Shown: one piece after another, positions 1 to 5,338 of the stretch | Layout of the letters: each line of letters starts with the position of its first letter | Position numbering within the stretch: the stretch's first letter is position 1 | NCBI GenBank assembly: GCA_022600215.1 | Contig: JAHZKV010000125.1 | Span: 1-5,338 of the forward strand | DNA length: 5,338 nucleotides | Origin: a bacterium | GTDB taxonomy: Bacteria; Chlamydiota; Chlamydiia; Chlamydiales; 2-12-FULL-49-11 | Direction of reading: 5' to 3' | Notes under the pieces: model-generated | Databases searched by the model: none | What the model was told of the DNA's origin: nothing | The model's input: only the letters and a program-made list of their open reading frames with translations | Program-made: the position numbers and the translations under genes

Positions 1-430
1 ACTCAAAAAGGCTACAGCGAAACTAAATAATAGCTTAACCTCAAATAAGCTGTTAGAATACGATCTTTCTGACACAAAATCTCAATTACAGACTGCTCAC
101 AAGAACAATAAAGACCTACTATCTGAAAATAGTGCTTTACAACAGCAAAATTCTGCTCTTCAAACTGAGTCTAAATTTTTGCAAACACGGATAGACGAAT
201 TTAATGAGTTTATACAACCCCTCGATACAGCATATTCAGAAGTCACTTTAAAATATATGCAAATGACAGGTATGGATACAAATCCAACAAGTGCATATAT
301 ACAACTAAACATAGATGTTCTAAATAAACTTCACAAAGAATTTCCAGGTCTTGCTGCAGAAGAATTTGCTAGACGATTACAATTTGCCTTAACAGAGGCT
401 GGATTTTTAAATGCAACTACCGCAGAATAA
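1..430 (+). CDS. 3' end of a coiled-coil protein, function unknown (5' truncated)
   Basis: The reading frame is open from the left edge (first full codon at base 2) to the TAA at 428-430, giving 142 visible residues. The real start lies outside the window. A TTG at 179 is only an internal leucine codon and not a credible start, because the coiled coil runs straight through it. The first 60-70 residues are rich in Lys, Asn, Gln, Ser and Leu, with leucines or a phenylalanine spaced by sevens around visible residues 46-67 (ALQQQNSALQ, then FLQTRIDEF), typical of a parallel coiled coil. The remaining 75 residues look helical and more compact, ending in a segment with FARRLQFALTEAGFL. No enzymatic motif is visible. 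Sampled lines are about 33% GC, lower than most of the fimbrial operon. It need not be related to the pili: it is on the opposite strand, with the small gene in between. Family unknown; a structural, secreted or membrane-tethered helical protein is possible. Confidence 0.8.
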   Translation, partial: LKKATAKLNNSLTSNKLLEYDLSDTKSQLQTAHKNNKDLLSENSALQQQNSALQTESKFLQTRIDEFNEFIQPLDTAYSEVTLKYMQMTGMDTNPTSAYIQLNIDVLNKLHKEFPGLAAEEFARRLQFALTEAGFLNATTAE

Positions 431-460
431 ATATTAAAAATCAGACAAACGCAAAACAAC

Positions 461-479
461 CCACATAAATTTTTTGTGG
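461..479. repeat. Imperfect 19-bp palindrome overlapping the -35 region
   Basis: The outer arms CCACA (461-465) and TGTGG (475-479) are perfect reverse complements. The AT-rich interior is also nearly symmetric, with eight of nine position pairs matching around base 470. No T-run follows on the + strand, so a terminator is unlikely. The right arm falls on the weak -35 hexamer of the proposed promoter for the small gene at 528, a typical place for a repressor operator. Binding by any regulator is inference only. Confidence 0.3.
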
Positions 480-504
480 AGAGAAAAAAGAGATTATCTA
501 TAAT
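474..504 (+). promoter_or_regulatory. Candidate sigma70-type promoter of the small membrane-protein gene
   Basis: A perfect TATAAT -10 box lies at 499-504. The best upstream partner is TTGTGG at 474-479, which keeps the TTG of the -35 consensus but sits at a long 19-bp spacing. Transcription would start near 511, leaving a leader of about 17 nt that contains the GGAG ribosome-binding site (517-520) for the ATG at 528. The -10 box lies in the loop of a 10-bp inverted repeat. AT-rich intergenic DNA gives TATAAT by chance fairly often, so this rests on the position relative to the gene. Confidence 0.45.
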
Positions 505-516
505 GGATCTCTTTTT
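485..516. terminator. Perfect 10-bp inverted repeat: weak bidirectional terminator or operator
   Basis: AAAAAGAGAT (485-494) and ATCTCTTTTT (507-516) are exact reverse complements around a 12-nt loop. Read on the + strand, a 6-bp stem followed by five T's could terminate transcripts from the upstream coiled-coil gene. The A-run on the left arm gives the same arrangement on the minus strand. The stem has only two G-C pairs, so it is weak as a terminator. Because the loop holds a TATAAT box, the dyad could instead be a protein-binding site controlling the next gene. Confidence 0.35.
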
Positions 517-527
517 GGAGAAATACA

Positions 528-785
528 ATGAAAGCAAAAGACTTAGTAATTCCAAGTATCGTAATTGTGATAGCTATCGCAGTTGTTTCCCAGTTTACCT
601 GGACGAGCGAGGCCACACGCGCTCAAAAAAAACTCCACCGTGCAGAAATAGCGGAGAAGAAAACAAAAGAGTTTTTAGAAAAAAGTGCTCGTGGAGAGGT
701 AGATGTGCTAGTAGAAAAATATGATCTTGAAATCTTACAAGATCAACTAGACCTCCATAAGAAAAAGCTTAATATGCAGGAGTGA
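528..785 (+). CDS. Small single-pass membrane protein with charged helical tail, function unknown
   Basis: 85 residues. The ATG start is supported by a GGAG ribosome-binding site at 517-520, seven bases upstream, and by a candidate promoter just before it. After a short basic N-terminus (MKAKD), residues 7-22 form a very hydrophobic Ile/Val/Ala helix (IPSIVIVIAIAVVSQF). This could be an uncleaved membrane anchor or a signal-anchor. Residues 29-85 are densely charged (Lys, Glu, Asp, Arg) with regularly spaced Leu/Ile/Val, predicting a long amphipathic helix or coiled coil, probably on the periplasmic or extracytoplasmic side. No cysteine and no catalytic motif are seen. Its last 17 bases overlap the 3' end of the convergent tip-adhesin gene. 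I do not recognise the family. Start, ribosome-binding site and protein character make it a probable real gene. A role in envelope or pilus biology would be speculation. Confidence 0.7.
   Translation: MKAKDLVIPSIVIVIAIAVVSQFTWTSEATRAQKKLHRAEIAEKKTKEFLEKSARGEVDVLVEKYDLEILQDQLDLHKKKLNMQE
722..745 (-). terminator. Candidate rho-independent terminator of the fimbrial operon
   Basis: TGATCTTG (722-729) and CAAGATCA (738-745) are perfect 8-bp inverted arms around an 8-nt loop, with three G-C pairs. Read on the minus strand, the stem is followed directly by TATTTTTC (bases 721-714), a U-rich tail. On the + strand no T-run follows, so the signal points in the operon's direction. It begins about 24 bases beyond the adhesin stop codon, inside the coding sequence of the convergent small gene. 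The stem is only moderately stable. Confidence 0.45.
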
Positions 786-1623
786 CAGAGACGCAAATGC
801 GATCTCGATATTTTCCAGAAAAATTTTCTTTTATATTTGGATGCAGAAGCAGCTTCATACGCGTGGTAATCTCCCCTTGATTAGGTTCAAAGTTTTTTGT
901 AAGGATGGTAGTTTTTGTCAAAAGAGAAATCTCTTCCCCTTTATGCTTTAACGTATATGGAATGTGATAAGGGGTATATTTATCCTGTTCCCCATCAAGC
1001 ACCAGCCGTCCGTTGTTAGCAGATGAAATAGCAATCTTCACATTCGTATTTGCCCGAACAGTAAGGATCAACTCCTTTTCCGCTTTCCCTTCGATCTCTC
1101 CAAAGGCAACCACGATATCTTCATCGTCCCTCTCTTCCCCATCTAAAAACACGCGCGCTTCTAATTGTTCCTCTACATCAAAATAGGCAGAGACGAGGCG
1201 CTCAGCAACCACCTCCCCCTCTTTTTTGATAGTCACAGGAACCTCTGCAACATAGCGACCTGGTGAAAGAACTTTTTCAGCAGGAAGTTGCACCAAAAAA
1301 GGGAGTTCTTTTAAAGAATCTACTTTTGTAAATTGCACAGGAAAGGATCCTTTCACCGTATCAAAGCGAGGGTTCCTTGCAGCTGCGTAGGAAAGGTCAT
1401 CTCCTCTTGAGGAAAAAGATCCAGAAAGATTCTCTATCACTACTTCATAATCGCCTATCTCGGCGCCTACAGCTACAGGGATACGAACTACTCCTACAGG
1501 AGCAGCTCCCTTATAAAACTTATAGACATTTTCCCCTTCAATCTCAACAGGGATATCAAGCCTTGGAATATCAATTGCGCAAAGAGAAAAAAAACACCCA
1601 AGAAAAATAGAGAATTTATTCAT
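769..1623 (-). CDS. Two-domain pilin-like subunit, probable tip adhesin of the chaperone-usher pilus
   Basis: 284 residues, last gene of the operon. The ATG (1621-1623) is preceded by AAGGAG with a 7-nt spacer, which lies inside the end of the usher gene; the two genes overlap by 8 nt. Residues 1-16 form a Sec signal peptide (hydrophobic core FSIFLGCFFSLCA). The mature part reads as two beta-rich domains. Domain 1 (about 20-133) ends in SPGRYVAEVPVTI. Domain 2 (about 150-284) ends in FSGKYRDRICVSVTP. Both endings resemble the 'aGxYxdxixvtv' final strand of CU pilins. Domain 2 also has VRANTNVKIAISSANNGRL and IPYTL, resembling the 'SSANgGrL ... Y.l' region of spore-coat-U/Csu-type subunits. 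The likely role is the first-exported tip subunit: domain 1 binds the target and domain 2 joins the fibre by accepting a donor strand. It is shorter than CfaE/CooD-like adhesins (about 360 residues). The adhesin role rests on position after the usher and on architecture; a minor shaft subunit is the alternative. Confidence 0.72.
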   Translation of the reverse strand: MNKFSIFLGCFFSLCAIDIPRLDIPVEIEGENVYKFYKGAAPVGVVRIPVAVGAEIGDYEVVIENLSGSFSSRGDDLSYAAARNPRFDTVKGSFPVQFTKVDSLKELPFLVQLPAEKVLSPGRYVAEVPVTIKKEGEVVAERLVSAYFDVEEQLEARVFLDGEERDDEDIVVAFGEIEGKAEKELILTVRANTNVKIAISSANNGRLVLDGEQDKYTPYHIPYTLKHKGEEISLLTKTTILTKNFEPNQGEITTRMKLLLHPNIKENFSGKYRDRICVSVTPAY

Positions 1624-4084
1624 TACGGAGCTCCTTGTGTTTTTTCATTTTGATTTTTTTCTCGATAAAAAATTCCCCTAGATAAATGAAATTAAACTCA
1701 TCACCGGTAGAGGTAATAACTACATCATCAATATCAAAGTAATCCTTATTCATAAACTTAATAGTATAGGTACCAGGTAAGACCCCCACCACTTGAAACA
1801 CCCCCTCACTATCGGTAAAGAAGCGGTAAGTGCGATACTCTCCATCGATTTCATGGTCAGAGACAAGAACACCAGTAAGACCTTCTGTCTCTGCTCCACT
1901 CACAAAAAGTGTTGCCTCCACAATTAACTTTGGCACATCCCCCACCTCAATCACAGCACCAGAATGATTTAAAGATTTCACCGCATAAGAAGTATCTTCA
2001 AAACTTCCTCCATATGCTCCATCTTCTTGCACAACCGCAACATCCAACGAACTGTATGAGTGCATAGGAACCACCGCAGGCATCCAATAAGATGCCTTTG
2101 CAGTATAATTATCCCCACTAGGATTCACCACAACAGGGCTTTTCCGTAGGTATTTGTTTGGAGAGATAATAACAAAACTCTCTCGAATAGGACGAGAAAT
2201 TGCTGCTTTTGTGCCAGCAAAAACAAGGGAGGTAGCAGCGTTTGCATTGGTCATTGCCGCAGTACTATTTACCACATCGGCACTCTCTTTCATCAATTGT
2301 TGGGAAGCATGCAAAGTAGCATATGTTCCTTCATAATGGAATTTCCCCTCCAGCTGATCTGCCCTTGGGGCACTGTTATAGCCAATATTCCCAGAGACAC
2401 TTCTCCTTCCAGGCAGTGCTTTGTTATAGGTAATGGCAGACATCAAGGCTTTTTGTTCCGTATTATAAAATACCTTTGTTCCAAAATCTTTATAACGAGG
2501 AGTAATATCGAGATTCACCGCCGTCTCAAACTGCCCTGTTTGCGCCGAAGATTCCTCCCATTTTAATATACCACGAATGCTTAACCAACTTTTTGGACGA
2601 ATAGAGAGCGTACTTTGTACAGAATACTTCTCGCCGACATCGCGAAAAGAGCCATATTGCCCCAAAAAGTTCAAGGACATCTTCTTATAAGCGTATGTTC
2701 CTAACGAGCCAGAAAATAAGTAGCGCATATTCTCCTCCGTATCGCCCCCGCCAAAATACCGGAAGTCCTTTTGTGCCGCTTCAAAAGAAAAATTCCAGGT
2801 CACAGGGAATTTCCATGCATCAGGTTGAAAAATTGCTACACGGGTACGGAAGCTTGGCGTCCCTGGAAAAGGGGAGCTCATACCAAGTTCTGTCACCGTT
2901 TTAAAATAGGGAACAATATAAATCCCTTGAAATCCTGCAAAATAATTTTGCTTGAGAAGTTGAAAATAACCTCCCAAGGTAAAGCTATTGGAAATTCCAC
3001 CTTTTAAATAGGCAGAAACAGCAATGGGGCCGCTATACTCATAAAAGCCTCCTGCACCTTTTTGTATGTCATAGATAGGCACCCCAACAGACATATTGGT
3101 TTCAATATCCCCTACACGCAAAAGGCCTGGGTTATAAAACATCGAGAGATCCACATCTCTTTCTTCCCCTGTAGGTCCTTTGATACGAAGAATCACATTG
3201 TTTAAACCTTGTGCCAAAGGAAAATTTTGCAAGGTATGACTCCCTGCAGGAAGATCTAGCCTATTCACATCCACGCCATTTACAATCACCCGCACCTCAG
3301 AAGGAGCATTTAAAAAGATATCATGACGGGACATCGCCCCTACGGTAGCATCGGTAATCAAGTCGGAGCTTTTACTCAAGTTAAACCCCACCAAAGGAAG
3401 GGATCCTTGGAAAGATATACCTAAAGAGTTAATAGTACCCAAAGAGCACTTTGTTCCCGTATCTCGAAATTCTTTGGTAAGCACTGCATTTACGGCGTTA
3501 ATACCCAACGTATTTTCTGATAAGAAATACCCAAATCCTGTAAATATCGTATCCTTAAAATGGATATTCCAGTTAAAGTTTCCAAAAGAAGAAATTCCTT
3601 GAGGTCTTCTGGTATCAAAAAAAGTATGGCGATTTCGTAAGCCGCCCTCTAAGTTGATATAACCACTCAAAGAAGTAGGCAACACCTTCTTACCCCCTGT
3701 TGCCGTACCAAAAATACGAGGACGAAGTACATTAAAAAAACGTTTTCTAAGCAGGCTCAGCTCCACCACAAAATGAAGACTTTGATCCTCTGTAGAAAAG
3801 TAGAGCTTAAAGTTTTCATCCCCTTTTGGAATATTTTCAGAAACATAACCAAGGAGGCGTAAAAAGGAATCTAACTTCTCCAGCCCCTCATCGGTCAAAT
3901 AATCATAAACAGCCATTTTAAAAGGCCCATCTTGCAAGCGCACAAGGTCATTATCTACATCTAAAAACAAAGGGACGTCGGACACCATCTCTGTATTTAC
4001 ATACAAAGGAACAGATATCTCAATCTCTACTGAAAAAAGAGCAGTACAAAAAAAGCAAAGTAAAACAAAGACCTTTTTCAACAC
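1616..4084 (-). CDS. Outer-membrane fimbrial usher (PapC/FimD superfamily, non-classical branch)
   Basis: 822 residues, normal usher length. The usher is the outer-membrane pore that receives chaperone-subunit complexes and polymerises the pilus. Order: signal peptide (1-18, KKVFVLLCFFCTALFS); N-terminal periplasmic domain (about 20-130, starting ISVPLYVN); beta-barrel with alternating aromatic/polar strands (about 135-630); a plug domain inside the barrel at about 257-318 (FLNAPSEVRVIVNG, LDLPAGSHTLQNFPLAQGLN); and C-terminal periplasmic domains from about 640. The segment ISRPIRESFVIISP (629-642) matches the 'rP..dSF.lv.p' motif of ushers. The last domain (about 718-806) has FFTDSEGVFQVVGVLPGTY, the 'T..eG.F...gL.PG.Y' pattern of carboxypeptidase-regulatory-like plug/CTD folds. 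A Lys-rich tail follows (KKIKMKKHKELRNE). The classical C-terminal domain cysteine pair is absent. It overlaps the chaperone stop by 1 nt and the downstream gene by 8 nt. The start is GTG (4082-4084) or the next codon, TTG. The family assignment is firm; the clade (alternative/alpha versus archaic/sigma) is not. Confidence 0.9.
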   Translation of the reverse strand: MLKKVFVLLCFFCTALFSVEIEISVPLYVNTEMVSDVPLFLDVDNDLVRLQDGPFKMAVYDYLTDEGLEKLDSFLRLLGYVSENIPKGDENFKLYFSTEDQSLHFVVELSLLRKRFFNVLRPRIFGTATGGKKVLPTSLSGYINLEGGLRNRHTFFDTRRPQGISSFGNFNWNIHFKDTIFTGFGYFLSENTLGINAVNAVLTKEFRDTGTKCSLGTINSLGISFQGSLPLVGFNLSKSSDLITDATVGAMSRHDIFLNAPSEVRVIVNGVDVNRLDLPAGSHTLQNFPLAQGLNNVILRIKGPTGEERDVDLSMFYNPGLLRVGDIETNMSVGVPIYDIQKGAGGFYEYSGPIAVSAYLKGGISNSFTLGGYFQLLKQNYFAGFQGIYIVPYFKTVTELGMSSPFPGTPSFRTRVAIFQPDAWKFPVTWNFSFEAAQKDFRYFGGGDTEENMRYLFSGSLGTYAYKKMSLNFLGQYGSFRDVGEKYSVQSTLSIRPKSWLSIRGILKWEESSAQTGQFETAVNLDITPRYKDFGTKVFYNTEQKALMSAITYNKALPGRRSVSGNIGYNSAPRADQLEGKFHYEGTYATLHASQQLMKESADVVNSTAAMTNANAATSLVFAGTKAAISRPIRESFVIISPNKYLRKSPVVVNPSGDNYTAKASYWMPAVVPMHSYSSLDVAVVQEDGAYGGSFEDTSYAVKSLNHSGAVIEVGDVPKLIVEATLFVSGAETEGLTGVLVSDHEIDGEYRTYRFFTDSEGVFQVVGVLPGTYTIKFMNKDYFDIDDVVITSTGDEFNFIYLGEFFIEKKIKMKKHKELRNE

Positions 4085-4090
4085 TACTCC
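4079..4090 (-). promoter_or_regulatory. Usher translation start: ribosome-binding site and GTG/TTG choice
   Basis: On the minus strand the junction reads ACGGAGTAGTGTTGAAAAAG. The chaperone stop TAG shares one base with a GTG, immediately followed by TTG. GGAG (4090-4087) is only 2 nt from the GTG but 5 nt from the TTG, which is a more usual spacing. Starting at TTG would give MKKVFVLLCFF, a standard-looking signal peptide. An in-frame TAG a few codons upstream excludes an earlier start. Either way the start is non-ATG and probably coupled to chaperone translation. Confidence 0.55.
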
Positions 4091-4836
4091 GTAATTCTAA
4101 CTCCTAAAACATTCTCAGGAATTTGACTCTCTCTACATGGAATTGCAATCTTTCGCTCCCCACCAGCAAGCAGCAAGATCGTATTCCCTATATATTTAGA
4201 TAAAAGAGCGTCAGATAAGAGAAGCCAATTTTCTTTTTCCTCTTCATTTTTCTGTAGCAGCTCTAGCTCCAAATTTTTTGTCGTAATATGTTTATGAATA
4301 GTACCTGTATTTTTTAACCGTACGGTAAAAAATTTCTCTCCATCCATCTCTTTTATCTCATAAGCTGCAACAACTACATTGGCCTTTGCTGCTCTTTTTG
4401 GAGGAACATATACGGAACCATCAAAACGAACACCAAAAGAAAGACCTGCTCGTTTTTCGTTTTCCCCCACATCATCTAGCCCAAAATCAACATCTACATT
4501 TTGCTCTGCAAAAGTGATCCGATAGGCTTTTTCCGTTGATACCGTTTCCTTACACTTGTAAATAACACGAACAAGGCGTTTTTCTTTTGCCTTGAGCACC
4601 ACCTGCTTTGGATAAATAAGCAAGTCTTTCGTAGGAGTCAAAATAGAATTTCCATCCTCATCTATTGTTCTCTCTTTCGTAGTAATTGCTATTACTTTTT
4701 GAGATCGATCATCGTTGATCAAGGTATAATACCCTTGTCCTTTTGCTGGATTTATCTCTAAATCCACTGGAGAAATTGCTAATGCAAATCCTTTCGCTAA
4801 AAAGACACTAAATAAAAAGAAAAACTTTTTTGACAT
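4084..4836 (-). CDS. Periplasmic pilus-assembly chaperone (PapD-like superfamily, non-classical)
   Basis: 250 residues. ATG at 4834-4836 with AGGA 8 nt upstream, placed in the last codons of the pilin gene. It folds and caps fimbrial subunits in the periplasm by donor-strand complementation and delivers them to the usher. Residues 1-20 are a signal peptide ending ALA. Domain 1 (about 21-145) shows the usual pattern: SPVDLEINP strand, YTLIND, ITTKERTIDEDG, LLIYPKQVVLKAKEKRLVRVIY (69-93, the 'P..v.l.pg..q.vRv.y' signature), AYRITFAEQ (F1 strand), then GLSFGVRFDGSVYVPP (G1 strand, 131-146). Domain 2 (about 150-250) contains RLKNTGTIHKH and AGGERKIAIP, the usual second-domain 'N.G..h......pG....i' pattern. 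By eye the conserved G1 Lys of PapD (Lys112) is not present at the matching position, and no Arg is found in the first strand, which fits CfaA/Csu-type chaperones rather than classical ones. It has two cysteines, 95 and 234. Confidence 0.87.
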   Translation of the reverse strand: MSKKFFFLFSVFLAKGFALAISPVDLEINPAKGQGYYTLINDDRSQKVIAITTKERTIDEDGNSILTPTKDLLIYPKQVVLKAKEKRLVRVIYKCKETVSTEKAYRITFAEQNVDVDFGLDDVGENEKRAGLSFGVRFDGSVYVPPKRAAKANVVVAAYEIKEMDGEKFFTVRLKNTGTIHKHITTKNLELELLQKNEEEKENWLLLSDALLSKYIGNTILLLAGGERKIAIPCRESQIPENVLGVRITE

Positions 4837-4841
4837 CTTGT

Positions 4842-5330
4842 TTATCCTGTATGTTGTAAAGTTACGGTAAAATGAGTGAAGAGCTCCCCATTAAGCCCAT
4901 CCACTTTTATTTTTGGTACCCTCATCCCTACCGATATCACCTTCGAAACCGGTTTAATAAGGTTATCCTCTGAAAAAATGATCCCGCCATTTTCAATGAC
5001 CTTGCCTTTTTCCATCCCAAACAAATAAAAGGGGAGCTTTTTAGAACTTAGCTCTTCCACAAAAGAAAACATCTCTCCTTCGGCATCTTTAGAAGAAAGT
5101 ATGACTTCAAAAGGAGCTTTTAAATTGGTAAAAAAATGCACATCGAAAACATTTTTTCTTACCACGCCACTATGCAAATCTTCTGGGGAAAAATGATTGA
5201 TCTTGTCATGATAAACAATGGAAACAGATGATTTATTTGGCAGATCTGCCTCCACATCTAAATAGATGTTTTTTGCGTGCAGATTGCAAAAAAAGAGAAA
5301 AAGAGCTGATAGAAAGATCCTAAGTAACAT
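4842..5330 (-). CDS. Fimbrial pilin subunit, CS1/CFA-I-like
   Basis: 162 residues, first visible gene of the operon. Residues 1-19 are a Sec signal peptide ending LHA. The mature protein starts KNIYLDVEADLP (20-31), with hydrophobic residues at alternating positions (I22, L24, V26, A28), as expected of an N-terminal donor strand that completes the neighbouring subunit. From memory it aligns loosely with the CFA/I major pilin: mature start 'KNI.v...vD', then SVSIVYHDKINHF (similar to VNLTYSPAVNNF), FFTNL...VILSSKD in the middle, and a C-terminal FTVTLQHTG strand. The mature part has no cysteine, so no subunit disulfide. The ATG at 5328-5330 has only a weak purine-rich leader (GAAAAGAC). The frame stays open to the right edge, but the signal peptide supports this start. 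It is separated by 5 nt from the chaperone. It could be the major or a minor shaft subunit, since further subunits may lie upstream. Divergence is high, so the call is moderate. Confidence 0.65.
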   Translation of the reverse strand: MLLRIFLSALFLFFCNLHAKNIYLDVEADLPNKSSVSIVYHDKINHFSPEDLHSGVVRKNVFDVHFFTNLKAPFEVILSSKDAEGEMFSFVEELSSKKLPFYLFGMEKGKVIENGGIIFSEDNLIKPVSKVISVGMRVPKIKVDGLNGELFTHFTVTLQHTG

Positions 5331-5338
5331 GTCTTTTC

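Noticed and set aside
179..430. TTG at 179 as the start of a separate 83-residue gene
   Set aside because: The frame is open to the left edge and the heptad pattern continues across 179, so this is the interior of a larger truncated gene.
331..555. 74-residue minus-strand open frame across the intergenic region
   Set aside because: Lies antisense to the coiled-coil gene and the start of the small gene. Its hydrophobic residues come from AT-rich antisense sequence, and I found no supporting start signals.
476..724. 82-residue + strand open frame overlapping the small membrane-protein gene
   Set aside because: Different frame over the same DNA as 528-785, very Arg/Ser/Cys-rich with no domain character. 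The 528 frame has a ribosome-binding site and a clear membrane helix.
1377..1610. + strand open frame antisense to the adhesin gene
   Set aside because: Shadow frame of a well-supported coding sequence. The product is an Arg/Leu/Gln-rich string with no motif.
1..1623. Lipoprotein signal in the tip protein (cysteines 10 and 15 in the signal region)
   Set aside because: The residues before each cysteine (FLGC, FSLC) do not fit a good lipobox with an adjacent small-residue context, and a tip subunit must be free to pass through the usher.
2154..3007. Several + strand open frames antisense to the usher gene (2154-2336, 2297-2566, 2695-2904, 2771-3007)
   Set aside because: All lie inside the usher barrel region, whose protein is unmistakable. 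They lack motifs and are explained as antisense shadows.
1..5338. CRISPR arrays, tRNA or rRNA genes, insertion sequences
   Set aside because: I saw no regularly spaced repeats, cloverleaf or rRNA-like sequence, transposase gene or terminal inverted repeats; nearly all the DNA is accounted for by coding sequences.

Overview
The window carries most of a chaperone-usher (CU) fimbrial operon, so it comes from a Gram-negative (diderm) bacterium. Sec signal peptides, an outer-membrane usher and a periplasmic pilus chaperone all point that way. Base composition is moderately AT-rich: lines counted by hand give about 33% GC at the left end and roughly 35-53% within the operon. I cannot name the genus. 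The proteins are clearly CU components but diverged enough that I assign families from motifs and gene order, not from recognising a known operon.

Layout. Left end, + strand: the 3' end of a gene (1-430) whose visible product is an alpha-helical coiled coil followed by a short C-terminal helical region. Next is a 97-bp intergenic stretch (431-527) with two dyad-symmetric elements and a perfect TATAAT box. A small + strand gene follows (528-785), coding for an 85-residue protein with one N-terminal membrane helix and a charged helical tail. The rest of the window (769-5330) is a compact four-gene operon on the minus strand, read right to left: CS1/CFA-I-like pilin subunit (5330-4842), periplasmic chaperone (4836-4084), outer-membrane usher (4084-1616) and a two-domain pilin-like protein, probably the tip adhesin (1623-769). 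Junctions within the operon are a 5-nt gap, a 1-nt overlap and an 8-nt overlap, so translational coupling is likely. The operon and the small + strand gene converge and overlap by 17 bp. The best candidate operon terminator lies inside the small gene on the opposite strand.

How the genes would work together (inferred from the CU pathway). Subunits cross the inner membrane by Sec and are folded and capped by the chaperone through donor-strand complementation. They are then passed to the usher, which secretes and polymerises them into a surface fibre, with the two-domain protein added first at the tip. The pilin-chaperone-usher-adhesin order matches the E. coli common pilus (ecpABCD) and the core of archaic Csu-type clusters. 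The motifs likewise favour the non-classical (alternative or archaic) CU branches over classical type 1/P pili. The operon promoter and any further subunit genes would lie beyond the right edge.
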